Position numbers and translations under genes: made by a program. Below are positions 11,701 through 23,654 of a stretch of 64,000 nt of DNA, piece after piece (the first letter of the stretch is position 1; every line of letters starts with the position of its first letter). The DNA comes from Ectobius pallidus (Eukaryota > Arthropoda > Insecta > Blattodea > Ectobiidae): NCBI GenBank assembly GCA_964059195.1, contig CAXKWD010000006.1, positions 15,120,530-15,184,529 on the forward strand. The letters run 5' to 3'. A model generated the notes under the pieces. It was not told the origin of the DNA. It saw only the letters and a list, made by a program, of their open reading frames with translations, and did no database searches.

Positions 11701-11870
11701 TAAGGTGACATGCCGCTTGGATTGATGAATGGTAAGACCACGTGCACTGTTAAAGCACAAGCCACATAAAGGACATGAAAATGATTCTTCAGTGTTGAGT
11801 ATTTGTGAAGCTGTACCATTTCTAGTAACTCCATCGCTGTTACTTTCTCCTTCAATATCAGCTGTACGTT
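8780..11870 (-). mobile_element. R2-superfamily LINE, near full-length ORF with two frameshifts
   Basis: Reading down the minus strand from 11868: an N-terminal C2H2 finger (CPLCGLCFNSARGLTIHQSKRH), a basic linker, an RT domain with SPGFDKV, LLYKGKGD..ITSWRPI, AFLDVSRAFDR, CGVPQGGPLSPILFN and FADDQAV (catalytic DD), then NINADKSS, a thumb region, a CCHC knuckle (CRRCAKETETPGHVLGSC) and a restriction-like endonuclease segment (ADIVAFKKGSHEAYILDPTIRYE). This domain order is specific to the R2/NeSL-type superfamily. Frameshifts near 10300 and 9700 break the frame; no ATG precedes the finger, and a TAA lies just upstream, so the 5' end is truncated. Surroundings are not 28S rDNA, so it is not a canonical R2 insertion. 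Confidence 0.85.
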
Positions 11871-11980
11871 AGGAATATGAACTTGTAATATGTGTATATA
11901 TAGTTATAATGTATGTTAGAAATATCAACTTGTAATATGTGTATATAGTTACATCTGAGAAGGAGTAAGAAGCATGTAAT
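11871..11980. repeat. Two-copy tandem repeat (about 55 bp)
   Basis: The block containing AACTTGTAATATGTGTATAT is repeated twice head to tail with minor changes, directly upstream of the R2-like element's 5' end. It may be a duplication at the integration junction. Confidence 0.6.
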
Positions 11981-13027
11981 ATTACTAACATAATGGAGCA
12001 TGCAGGAATAAAAATGATTTAAAAAAAAGGAAAAATCCAACTATTATCAGAAACAAAAAAAGAAGGCAACTTAGACAATGTAGTGGATACACTTGTCTAT
12101 CATACGAAATCTGCTATTTAATTAAAAATGAACAAAAAATTAGAGTAGCAAATACATGGTTCACAAAAGAGTGCTATGGAGCAAGGAAAGGGGCATTGCC
12201 AGCCTTGCACAAAGCGAAGACTACCAAATTAACAGAAGACTTAGAGGAATGCAATAGAAAAAGAAAATATTATAAACAGGTTGTGAATAACGCCAAAGAG
12301 GAATACATGATAAGGGAAGAGAAGCAACTCATAGAACAGGAAGAACAAAAGTGGTACAAAGCACTGACACCCAAACAACCTCACTTCTGAAGAGATATAT
12401 CCCATGAAATATGGGAAGATAAACTTCAGCAAAGTCTTGAGGGCCAAAGAAACACGACCTGAGAAAATAAACCAAGATGAAGAAACCAAATCACCACGCA
12501 ACTACTTTACAGTGGAGGAAGTAGAAAAAGCAATAGTATCGACAATGAACAAAAAAGCATGCGGACCAGATGGGATCTACAATGAACATATTAAAGCCAC
12601 AGCACCATTACTAAAGAAAGTATGGACAGATACCTTCAATCAATACCTATGACAAAAAAAGATACCGCAAAAATGGAGATCCACAACCCTAAAGGGAATG
12701 GGTGCAGTAAATGACCCGAATTCATACAGAGGCATAGCCCTAGAATGTAATGGACTTAAATTACTGACAGGACTACTAACAAAAAGACTATATCATATGT
12801 CCAAAGAAACACTCCGAGCAACAGTTCGGATTCATGAAGGAAAAATTGACAATCCAAGCAATAAAATGCCTCCAAGAAGAGAATGAAAATGCCATAAGAC
12901 ACCCAGGTGGAAAGCTACACGCAGTATTTATAAACTGCACGAAGACTTTCAACCTTCTGAACAGAAAGAAACTTATTGGAAAAGTAGAGGAAATTGCAGG
13001 CAAGAACCATGAAACCATGAAACCATG

Positions 13028-13810
13028 AAAGTGAATTTTGCCATGCGACAGAAGTGAAACTTGTTTTAATTTTTGGATTATTGGATTTTTCAATTTTGGA
13101 TTGCTGGACTTTTTAATATTGGGTTTTTGGACTCTTTTTACTTTTGGATTTTGGGTTTTTTAATATTTGATCTTTTAATTTTTTAATTTTCGAATTTTGA
13201 ATTTTTGAATTTTGGATTTTTGAATTTTAGATCTTTGAATTTTTTACTTTTTAGATTTTTAATTTTAGATTTTTGAATTTTGGGCTTTTTTGTTTTTAAA
13301 TTTTGGAATTTGGTCTTTTAAATTTTGGATTTTTTATTTTTTAAATTTTGGATTTTTGAATTTTAAATTTTTTGATTTGTTAAATTTTGGATATTTGGAT
13401 TTATTAATCTTAAATTTTTTATTTTTTAAATTTTTGAATTTCAAATTTTGAAAATCTGAATTTTTTATTTTTTTAAATTTGGATTTTTTATTTTAGATTT
13501 TGAATTTCTTATTTTGGAATTTTGGATTTTTTAATATTGGATTTTATAAATTTTGGATCTTTGAATTTTGTTATTTTTTGGATTTCTTAATTTTGGATTT
13601 TTAGATTTATTAAATTTTGCATTTTGCAATTTTTAATTTTTTAAATTTTGGATAAGCGTAATCATTGAGTTGCTTGTTTTCTGTGCAGTCCGTTCCGTCA
13701 CACCTCACTAATTTTGTGACGATTTCCAGCGTGACATTAATTTCGTGATGATCTTTAAGCGTTACACAAGCTCTCGATCTACCCCTACCATGGCTAAAGA
13801 CGTTTCACTT
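13028..13810 (+). mobile_element. T-rich array element with short inverted ends, copy B
   Basis: This copy has the same left flank (GCGACAGAAGTGAAACTT) and right flank (GTCACACCTCACTAATTT.., CTCTCGATCTACCCCTACC, GTTTCACTT) as 1184-1833, with a longer TTTTGGATTTTT-type array (about 13060-13650). It lies between the LINE residues ..VEEIAGKN and TRLIRNIL.., which fixes it as a discrete inserted unit. CCATGAAA is triplicated at the left junction. A clean target duplication could not be read. Confidence 0.7.
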
Positions 13811-14490
13811 CAACAAGACTAATAAGAAACATCCTCACAAGCAACTACACAAAAATAGGTAACTCAGTGTCTACATCAAATCCGATAGAACAGACAAATG
13901 GGGTGCTGCAAGATGATCCCCTGAGCTCTCTTCTTTTCATAATAACTACTTCAGAGATACCTTCACCCATAGAGACAGAAAATGTTAAGATATGTGCATA
14001 TGCAGATGATATGGGGAGTGTCGGTTCAAAATGCGTTAAGTCCACCTCCGATCGTAATGTAGTTTTTTTGCGGATTCGCATTCTCTGAGGTGTTCTGCAT
14101 GATACTACATAACGTTTTTGTTCCAAATCGCAGCCTTTCCCTGTTAAAATTGAGCCTGAAATATGGGGTTCGATGCAAAACGCGTTCAGTCCAGAGGTTG
14201 GTTCGGTGCAAATTACATTTAAGTCCACATTTTAGACGTGAATACGTGCGAAACAGGTGGTGCGTTGAACTTTACAACGCCTATTTGTTTTGCAGGTGTT
14301 CTTCTAATGAAAGTGGTATTCACCAGATGCCGAAAAAGATGTCATTAGCGGTCAATAATAAAAGAAGTGAAGCATGGATTTTCCACCATTTAACATGCTT
14401 AAAAAAACAGAAATTGTTTAAATTTTGACAATTTGGTACTTCAGCAATAGTTCACTTTGTATTAGTGCAATCAGATGTGATTGTAATAAT

Positions 14491-16745
14491 TAGGGCTCGG
14501 ACTTTTAGGTGCTTATAAAAACGAAAATATTTATTTTTTATGTGGTTAAAAAGTCAAAAATATGTTTAAAAAATATGAGAATATTTTAATTAACTTACTT
14601 ACCAATATTTACAGAAGTACTCACCTAGTCATTCTAGTCAGTAAGTGTAGAACTGTTGCAGTGAATGACAAAAGTGGATCTTAAGTTGTGCATCTTAAAG
14701 CTGTGACGATTTTCACTGAACAGAGACTTGTATCTTGAAAATGTACGTTCAACATCGCAGGATTTAATCTTGCATATTTGTAACACGCAATGTCACTGAC
14801 ACTCAGATGTTGGATTCCATCTGCTCCAAGTTCTCTACTGTTACCCATTAAAATATCTGAAATCTTGCGCAACACTTGTAACCCTTCATTCTTATTTAGG
14901 CATGACAAGAGTTTTTCTTTAATTTTGTTTGCTTTTGAACCACTGATTTTGTTAAGTTTGTTTTCAATGTGTTTGATTTCTTTTATTGATTCTGTCAACA
15001 ATTGTTTTGTTGTTTCTAACTTAGTAATGCAGTGTGAGAGGAAACAGAAATTTGCACTAATAAAGGCCAAATCAGCTTTAAGTGCGGTTATTTCTCTCGG
15101 ATTCTGAAATATGTCCTGCAGTATTGCAATGGAAGAAGCATCTTCTCTGTCGAATTCATTTATCACAGAATAAATCTATTCAAAATTAGTTGCATAATAC
15201 GCAACAGCGTCTACCCAAGTACCCCAACGGGTAATGACAGGTGTGGGAGGAAGTGGAGTGTTCGGTGCCCTACTTTGAAATAGTTGTATTCTACTTGGTG
15301 ATTTCACGAAAACTTTTTTACCATTAGAAATCAATCTATCCACATTCGGATAAAGCACACGAATGGTTTCACAGACTCTGTGAAGAGCATGCGCTACACA
15401 CATAACGTGGATCATATTAGGATAGCTCACTGAAAGTCCCTGTCCAGCTTTAACCATGTAGGGGGCAGCGTCAGTAAGTAGTAACAACACATTGCCATAT
15501 TTCACACCCCCTGGCCAGAGAACATGCATAGCATCATTGAAAACACGTGCTACAGTTGCGTGATTCACTGCAGAAATTTCTTCACATGCTAAAAGATAAA
15601 ACTTCTCTGACAGCTCTTCATCGTCTTTCAGAACCCCAATTACAACATTCACAATTTTCTTTCCATTACTATCAGTTTCGTCAAATGACGCCCATATTTT
15701 TTCATTCTCACACGATTTTCTAATTTTATTTAGCATTTCCTCATAGCATTTAGGCAGGTAGTACTTACATATTGTTGATTCATCTGGAGGATCCATCTGT
15801 GTATACTTCTGAAGTAACCCCCTAAATAGTGGATTATTCAATTTTGAGAGCGGAATGTCTGCAGAAATAAATGCGTTGCACAAATCTGTTGAATATTGTG
15901 CAAATTTTGATGGTCCTGGAAAAGAGGAGGAAGAAGAAGCAGATGATTCACCAAGAAGTGTTTGCCTAGTTGACTGATTTTTTAAACGGTTCACTGCGGC
16001 TAAATGCTTATGTCCACCTAAGTGCTGAGTCACTTGAGATCGTTGATTTGCTGCTATACTCTTTTCACATGCCTTACAGAAAAGAATTTTGTTATCTGTT
16101 GTGAATACGTCTTTATATTCACTTACATATTGCCTTATACGAACTGCGTCACTACACTTCACTTTTCCCATTGTTCTTATCCAAATCACAACTTAACACA
16201 GCTACCTTAATTGTCTGAAGGGAAGGAACTGGAGAACTGGTAACTTACTCGCGACAGAAGATAAACTGCACTGCACACACTCCCAGATTTCGTTATCTAT
16301 AGAAATGGATTCGTCTGTAAAATACTACATGTGAGTCATCTATACTATAAACACTATTCAGAGTTGTTCTGTGTTTACTCTAGGCGTGACATTTCCCAGT
16401 GTACTGCGCATGATGCAGCTGCAGCTGAAACGTGATATCACTTCTGCGACCAGTGCGTTATTTATTGTCTGACTCAACATAACAACGCAACGCATTGAAA
16501 ATATGGCGCAATTAAAAAAAAACAGTCAAAATATTCATTTTTAAACATGATATGTGGTAAAATATGTAAAAAAAATTAAGTTACCAAAAATATTTATTCA
16601 AATAAGAAATATCGGAAATATTTTTTTTTATGTGATATGCAACTCAGTATTTTGAATCCAAAGGTCCCAACCGGAACTTTGACAATGTCCAGAAATCATA
16701 AGTAATAGCAAAAAAATATGTATTTACCTAAAAGTCCGAGCCCTA
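14491..16745 (-). mobile_element. hAT transposon with 8-bp target duplication
   Basis: Terminal inverted repeats TAGGGCTCGGACTTTTAGGT (left) and ACCTAAAAGTCCGAGCCCTA (right) are perfect over 20 bp. The 8-bp duplication GTAATAAT flanks them exactly (14483-14490, 16746-16753), as expected for hAT. The transposase occupies the minus strand. Intact ends and a nearly open gene indicate a recent insertion compared with its neighbours. Confidence 0.95.
14650..16189 (-). pseudogene. hAT transposase, one stop and one frameshift
   Basis: From MGKVKCSDAVRIRQY (16168; an in-frame upstream Met at 16189 is possible) the frame runs for about 500 codons. It has a BED-type finger (CKACEKS..HLGGHKH), then WASFDETDSNGK (first acidic residue), LLTDAAPYMVKAGQGL (second), CVAHALHRVCE and TRWGTWVDAVAYY, which fit the RNase H-like hAT core. 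A single in-frame TAG lies at 15176-15178. Near 14770 a frameshift leads into CDVERTFSRYKSLFSENRH, the hATC dimerisation signature. These two lesions make it non-functional as read. The family is a hAT group with a CGGBP1-like N-terminus. Confidence 0.85.
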
Positions 16746-16896
16746 GTAATAATTAAATAAAATACTAACTTACATCTTCTTAAATGATTATTATTATTAT
16801 AGTGTTGGGTCAAAACGCGTTAAGTCCATTACTTTTGAAACTTTAACTATCAATAAAAGATGTAAATGAAAAGAATGATTTGACGCACCCCATACA

Positions 16897-17929
16897 TCTA
16901 TATTAATAAAAATGAATTTCCAAAATGTATGACGGAGCATCACTTGAGAACGGCTCGACCGATTTGGCTGATTCTTTTTTTGTTGTGTTCGTAATTGTCA
17001 GGAGAAGGTTTGTATGAAAGAAAATTTTTGGAAAACCCACGGGAAAAGTCGGAAATGTTAAATGAGGCACAGTTAGAAGGTTCTGCTGTCAATTGTTTAC
17101 ATAACGAAAGTATTGTTTATGGTGTTCACATAGGGCTTTGAAACTATATTATAATACTGGGCTTTAACAAATTCTGATATTATCGATGTAATTCATACAT
17201 TTGTGAAAATAATTCTTGAAGAATAAAATCCACGAAAATAAAGCAGTCACATAACTTTCTCAACCCTCAACATGGAAAATATCATTTTCTCACTTCACAT
17301 TCTGATGTAGAATAAGTGGTCGTATTGCAGGGACAACTTAAGTGTGTGCCAGTGAGTACGCTATATCGGAAGTCGGTAACAAATCCTATCCACTGATTCG
17401 TCACTCATAGCTGTAGGCTTTGTATTAGTTGAGAAATAGGCCTAGGGATGTTTATCAGAGGCCCTAAGCATCTAAAAGAAGACAAAATGGGATGGAACAT
17501 TTTCAGTCCTACACGAGCAGTATATTATGTCCCAGGTTTTTGAGAAGGAAAGTATGAAAGTGATATTGAATTTCTTTTTTACTTCAGCCCCGAAATCGTT
17601 GTAAGGTAATATGAGAGTGAGAAATACAATTTTCTGTCAAGACAATACAATCTTATGTAACTGGAATTTCTTTTTCTTCTTATTTGCACTCCTCCCAGGC
17701 ATGGTGTGTAGAAGCAATGGAATGCAACATTCGACATCCTCTGAGAGCCATAAAAAGCTATATCTAGCGTTTTCTGAGGGAGTAGTCTGAGTGTCATATG
17801 TCGTTCTTCCTCATTTCGAATTCTACATACATTATATAAGGACCTAGAGTTTCAACATCGAAAGTCCTCCATTAGTTAATTTCATATTAAAAATACAAAA
17901 CCCGGGTGACGCCGGGACTTTTAAGCTAG
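16897..17929 (+). mobile_element. Non-autonomous Helitron
   Basis: It starts TCTATATTAATAAAAATG after an A and ends AAGCTAG before a T, the required A|T target. A 3' hairpin (CCCGG-GTGACG-CCGGG) lies about 10 bp before the CTAG end. There is no target duplication and no Rep/helicase. Internal blocks (GTGTTCACATAGGGCTTT, TTTGTATTAGTTGAGAAAT) recur in the element at 41235-43781, so they are one family. Confidence 0.9.
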
Positions 17930-18499
17930 TTTAACTATATATTAATTACTGATTCTGATCAGAAAAAAATATTGCAAATTCGTTTGATAGTTTAGCCACA
18001 AACAGTTTTTCGTCATTCCTGAAAAATCATTATTTGTGGACTAAACACGTTTTGAATCGACGCTCCTCATATGGTCCTTGTATCAGAAAAAAATAAGCAG
18101 TTTACAGATTGCATTCAACAAAATTGCAGCATCGCCTGAGAAAAACGAGAAAACAGCAGCAAAACGGTAAAAATGACTTTCAGAAGAGGACGATGACTAG
18201 CAGCCAATGACAATCCAGTACAAGAATATATCCCTAAAAAGAGTCCCTCACTTCAAGTATCTTGGAATCACTCTGCAATCACAAGGAAATATATATGCAC
18301 ATCAAAGAAAGAATGAGGGCTGCAATAACACCAATAAATGGAATCAAGAACCTACATAACCTAACGTTGACCACGGCAATGGAACTCTTCCAGCTATAGA
18401 TCATGCCCATTATAACATATGGTATGGAGATCATATGGGAACATCTAAAGAAAAACAACCTAAGAGATATAGAGAGAATAAAGGGAATGTTCCTAAAGA

Positions 18500-20140
18500 G
18501 GTTAGATTAGATTAGATTAGATTCTTTATTCATCCTTAGGCATAGAGATGCAATGGATTTCGTCAGGGTTACATACCGGTATATAGACAAAAGCTAGAGA
18601 CCTTAAAACTAAATGTTAGAGACATAGAGACTTAAAATGCTAGAAGCTTATTCTAAAATCAGAATTCATACACTCATCCATGGTATAAAAAGGGTTATTT
18701 ACAAGGTACTCATGAATTTTACGTTTGTAGGTACTGTCTGATACATCTTGTGATTTGGTTGGGAGTTTGTTAAACAACCTGATGCCCATGTTAACGTGGT
18801 TTGACTGGCTTTTTGCTAATCTACAGAAAGGTGCATCAATTTTGCTCTTATTTCGAGTGTGATAAGTGTGTACATTTTCTCTGTGAACAAAAGAACTCAA
18901 GTTTTTCTTAACATTAACTAGCACATCCAACACATAGAGATTAACCACTGTAAGAATACCTGTATTTACAAAGAGCGGTTTGCAATGGGCAAGAGATGGA
19001 GATCCTGTTATAATTCTGATTGCTTTCTTTTGAAGCAATAGTATTTTGTCTATCTTTGAGCTCTGGCCATATAATAATAATCCATACTGAACTATACTTT
19101 GGAAGTAGGCAAAGTATGAGTTCCGCAGATATTCATAAGGTACAATCCCTACTAGTCGACGAAGTAGATAAAGAACTCTACTTAGTCTGGAACAGACAAG
19201 TTCAACATGATTATTCCATGTTAGCTTAGTGTCAATTTCTATTCCTAGTAGCTTTACGGATTGACTGTCACTATGTTTAAGATTGAAGTCAATAAGCTGT
19301 GTTTTTGATTCATTTAGGCAAAAACCATTGGCTTTAAACCAAATTTTGACTTCTTCCAGAGTATTTGTACACACCAGGTTTAATTCTTCAAGTTCACTAT
19401 GAGTTGTTACCAATGTAGTGTCGTCTGCATATATTAACGACCTGCATGAAACATTCACACTAAGATCATTCATCATAATCAAGAACAGTATAGGCCCGAG
19501 CACAGAACCTTGGGGTACACCTACACTAACCCCACTCATTGCTGATTTAGTACCACCAACATCAACTATATATCCACGACCTGATAGATATGAGGTGAAG
19601 AGATCCAACTGTATATCCCGCACTCCATAATGCTCCAATTTCTCTAATAGAAGTTCATGTGAAACACAGTCAAAGGCCTTACTTAGGTCGCACAAGGCTG
19701 CTCTGGCCAGACTGCCTGATTCGAAAGTGTCGGTTACACAAGTTGCAAGTTCACTTACAGCATCAATTGTACCTTTCCCCGATACATACCCAAACTGAGA
19801 TGCATTTATAACACGATTGCTATTCAGAAAATTGCAAAGTTGAAACTTTATTATCATTTCAAAGATTTTTGAAAGAATAGGTACTACTGAGATGGGTCTA
19901 TAGATTCCTGGATTTGCTCTGTCACCTTTCTTGAACAGAGGAACTAACTTCGAGATTTTTAGTTCCTGGGGAAAAACACCAATCATTAAACAAATATTAA
20001 TGCACATAGTGAGGGGGATGACAATAAGATCGATGACAGCTTTAATTATGTTATTAGACAATCCATAAATATCTTTGCTCTCAGAATTCTTCATCTTCCT
20101 GACCACTGCTATAACATTCAAGGGGGTCGAGCTATGTCTG
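18500..20140 (-). mobile_element. 5'-truncated LINE (CR1/Jockey-like RT), open frame
   Basis: The minus strand is open from the 5' junction (about 20140) to 18640. It reads LVPLFKKGDRANPGIYRPISV, SQFGYVSGKGTIDAV, ALCDLSKAFDCVSHELLLEKL, GVPQGSVLGPILFLIMMND, LIYADDTTLV (catalytic), KLLGIEID, LQKKAIRIITG and HTYHTRNKSKIDAP, ending ..NPFYTMDECMNSDF. The endonuclease is missing through 5' truncation. The 3' end has a TCTAA-type tandem tail (AGATTAGATTAGATT on plus, 18502-18523). It sits between residues IKGMFLK and SRLTYILAR of the plus-strand LINE. An almost unbroken RT makes it one of the younger insertions here. Confidence 0.9.
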
Positions 20141-20580
20141 TCTACACACACACTATCCCGCTTGACATACATCCTGGCGAGGGCAGTTCTTTGTAGAGGA
20201 ACTTCGCTATCACTTGATGCTGCCAACAACAGCAGCCTACACAGAACTCCGAGAAGAACTGTATAAGAAGAGGGAAACAATTTGGTCAGAATTCTATGCA
20301 ATAGACGCCATGATGAATAGAGAATGGAGACAAGCCAGCTACAAGCTCCAACATGTGATGATGCGGTTCGCCGTACCCACGGCTTTCATCATTGAGTGTG
20401 CATGAAAGAAAAATACCACAACCTCGATGAAAAGTGTGAATGCAAACTGTGCGCCAACAAGTGTGATAGATACCACGTACTGACTTGCAAACAAAGAGAT
20501 GTACCATTGACAAACTTTTGCAAAGACTGACAAACTCAACTCAATACTCATTGGGTGCATTTCCACATCTTATTATTAAA

Positions 20581-21267
20581 ATGCAAAATAAGTATAATAT
20601 GAAATTGTGATGTAAACTACTGCCCTTTTGAATCTGAACAGTTACTCCTTCCACTCCCTTTAGTTAGTATTTCTTGCTGAAGTTGAGAATTATTCACTCG
20701 ACTCTAGTAGACACTCAAGAATCTATTCTTAAAGGCCTATTTATTCTAGCATCATTTTCAACAGAAATCACAATATTTCTTCAAAAACTGCCGAATGTCT
20801 GATAATATTAATTCTGTATTCTGTAACTCTGGAATGCCCTGAGCATGAGATCTGCTCTTTCAGGGTTTTTAGGACTAACACATACATTATTCCATATCTC
20901 TCTTTTTTTTAATATTACCGTTACCTATCATTTTTCACTTACTAATACTTATTTCAGCTTGTATTTTTTCTATTTATCAATATTTTTATGATATATGTTA
21001 TTTGTATTTCATAAATATAATATCGTATATATTAATTGTACTTAAAAGTAATGTAAAGTTATTCTGATGTGTAGATTGTTTCATGTACATGGAAATAAAT
21101 TTAAATAAATGAATTAATTAATGTCACTCCAGTGGTTGTTTAAGAAGCTTCATAAACTTCAAAATATACTGGTAACTTTATGCTCAACAAGTAATTTTTA
21201 AAAAAGACTGAATAGGATATCAGATCACAAAATCTGCTCTTTTTCAGCATTCTGCAGGAAAAGGACT
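20581..21267. other. Upstream region of the S28 peptidase gene
   Basis: AT-rich sequence without a recognisable element. It should hold the promoter and any 5' UTR of the gene starting at 21268. TTTTTCAG at 21240-21247 is a plausible splice acceptor 20 bp before the ATG, so an upstream non-coding exon is possible. No convincing TATA box or initiator can be chosen. Confidence 0.4.
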
Positions 21268-21486
21268 ATGACTTCCAGAGGCATAATTTATTCTACATTC
21301 TTAAGTACATTTTTGATTAGTTTCTGCTGGAAATGTGAGGGTCGAAGAATGTTTATGGGAGGCAGGAGACACGGTAGTATGCTAGGAAATCCAAAAGTAC
21401 CTCCAAATATAACCCTCCCTCCAGATGAGTGGTTTGAACAACAGCTTGATCACTCCAAACCTACCGACACCAGAACATGGCAACAA
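21268..21486 (+). CDS. S28 peptidase exon 1
   Basis: This exon encodes residues 1-73: signal peptide, basic propeptide-like stretch ([11 protein letters not shown]) and [15 protein letters not shown]. The ATG at 21268 is the first in frame that gives a signal peptide. Donor CAA|GTAAGT, phase 0. Confidence 0.9.
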
Positions 21487-23615
21487 GTAAGTGCTAAAAC
21501 GTGTTTTAAGGGGATACGGAATTACTTACCATGTTAAATTATGCTGTATAAAAGGTCCCTTTTCTCAGGATTCATTGAAGCTAAGTACATGATTCTTGTA
21601 CAGGCTATTTAGAAGAAGCTGCTGCATATGCTGATGTCATTACTTTTTTCAAACATTCTTTTTTTCATGAGATATATAAATTAAATTAGTGTAATCATTT
21701 GTAATTTTTTGTTTGTTTCTGAAGAATGATATTTGCTTGAACGTGAAAAAATTCCACATCCCATTTTTTTTTTTTTTTAAATTTTAATTTATTAATACTG
21801 CATGCTCCGTTACGTAGTAACACTACATGCAATTCTTAACCTATAGCATAAGATAAGTTGTGATTACCATTCTACTTTATAGTTTCTCAAAATCTATTGT
21901 GTTAATAAATTGTAGAAATTCTTTTAAGTATTTCTTAACTAATTCGTGGTTTGCTACTGGCCACTGACCACCTCTTATAGTAATGTTTTGTTTTAATATT
22001 AGTCTTTCACTGTTCAATAGATTTCACTCATATATTAAATGATTAACTGTTTGGTTCTGTTGGTTACACTTGCACATCGCACTTTCCAATATTTTGAATC
22101 TATTGTAGTATTCCCTTGTCTTCCCATGTCCCGTTAGGATTGCTGTAGTTTGACTATTGAGTGGAATCCATTGTTTTAATCGTTCCTGTACTGAGGGGAA
22201 AAATATTTTACTGGTAGCTCCCTTTGTTGTATTCTCCCATTGGTTCTGCCATCTACGTAGTCCTTTCTCCTCTGCTTCTTTAATGATGTGTGTTCTGGGA
22301 ATCATATTGTAGACTACCTCACTGCTATCGTCCTGCGCTGCTTTCTTTGCTAGGTGGTCTGCTAGTTCATTTTCGTATAATCCTACGTGTGCCTTAACCC
22401 ACTTTATATGTATGATCCAGCCATTGTCCTGCAGGTATTTAATTTTATCCTTAATTTCTTCTATAATTTTGCTTCGGATTTGACAGTTCTTGAGAAGTTC
22501 TATTGTGATCTGGCTGTCAGTGTTCACTCGTCCTTGCTTCTCACCTACCCAGTACTTTCTGTTGTCTTTGATTTCTATTAGAGACTGTAAAATCGCTGTC
22601 TGTTCCGCTTGGTTATTAGAGCAGTGCTCGCCGAGTTTGTACTTCAATTTTTTAACCAGTTCTCCATTTTGAAAGATGACTGCAGCTGCTCCAACTTTTC
22701 CATTTATCTTACTCCCGTCTGTAAAAATGTCTATGTTGTATTGTAGGCATTCTTGAGCCTCTCTAACACCCACTCTATCAGCTGGATGGGGCGCAAGAGT
22801 TATTGTATATCCTTTCATAACAATATGTGGAAGTAATTAATTTCAAATTGAAGATAAAAATACATTTATTTTGAAACTTTTCATTGATAGCGCTACTTTA
22901 CAAACGCCAGTTTTCATGTTCCTGGAGGACCCGTATTTCTCATGATTGGTGGAGAAGGTACAGCAAGCCCAACATGGATGGTTGAAGGTGAATGGATAAA
23001 GAATGCAGAAAAATACAATGCACTTTGTTTTCAACTGGAGCATCGATACTATGGGCTAAGTCACCCTACAAGGTTGGTCAGTATTTCAGTTATATATTTT
23101 AGATTAATTAATTACCATTAATTACACTGAATAATGTAATTCCCCAAGTAGGAGGGAGAACCTCTTCATCAGGATGGATCCGGCCATTGCTATGTTGCAG
23201 GAATGCACATTGGGCTGAATCATGGGATTTATTCACCACACTGAATTTCTGAACTTACTGGTACCTACAATATTTCACTTTATTTACAAGATATCTATTG
23301 CATTACTCCCATGCTATATACCAGGGGTGGCCACAACGAGGCTTGCAAGCCACATGCGGCTCTTAAGCCAATCTCGTGTGGCTCTTGAAACCAAGCTAAG
23401 AGTAAATATGATACAGATTTTAAAAACTATATACAGTTAATATAGATTAATGAAAACAAATTACGAGGAAGTTAAAAAAACTTATTTCTGATTTAGCCCA
23501 AAGTGTATTTAGTTTTCAGAGCAAATTAAGACAAATTATTTTAAAAACTCCCAAGAAGAGTTTATATTATTTATGTACTGTAAAGAAGCTTGCTTTAGAA
23601 ATCTAATAGATTTGC

Positions 23616-23654
<39 letters not shown>

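Larger units (their letters stand above)
14013..18068. mobile_element. TIR element (760 bp without guests) with ATAT target duplication
   Basis: The left tip GGGGAGTGTCGGTTCAAAA pairs with the inverted right tip TTTTGAATCGACGCTCCTC, and similarity continues through GCGTTAAGTCCAC. ATAT flanks both sides (14009-14012, 18069-18072); removing the element restores the LINE box ADDMVLVS. Variants of TTCAAAACGCGTTAAGTCC recur inside (near 14168, 14205 and 16807). The original element was about 760 bp and non-coding. It was later hit by a hAT transposon and a Helitron. A 4-bp duplication fits several superfamilies, so the family is left open. Confidence 0.75.
12040..20580 (+). mobile_element. LINE (RT plus C-terminal zinc segment) split by three insertions
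   Basis: One degenerate plus-strand LINE survives in four pieces. 12040-13027: FTVEEVEKAIVSTMNKKACGPDG, NSYRGIALECN, then GGKLHAVFINCTKTFNLLNRKKL. 13811-14012: TRLIRNILTSNYTKIG, NGVLQDDPLSSLLFI, VKICAYADDM (catalytic box). 18069-18499: VLVSE, KMTFRRGR, HFKYLGITLQSQGN, TYGMEI, IKGMFLK. 20140-20580: SRLTYILAR, FFVEELR, TTAAYTELREEL, MMNREWRQASYKLQH, and a Cys-containing tail. Frame order is preserved across each gap, so the gaps are later insertions. The C-terminal part has a cousin at 59726-60223 (minus). Stops and shifts are numerous; the copy is dead. Confidence 0.8.
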
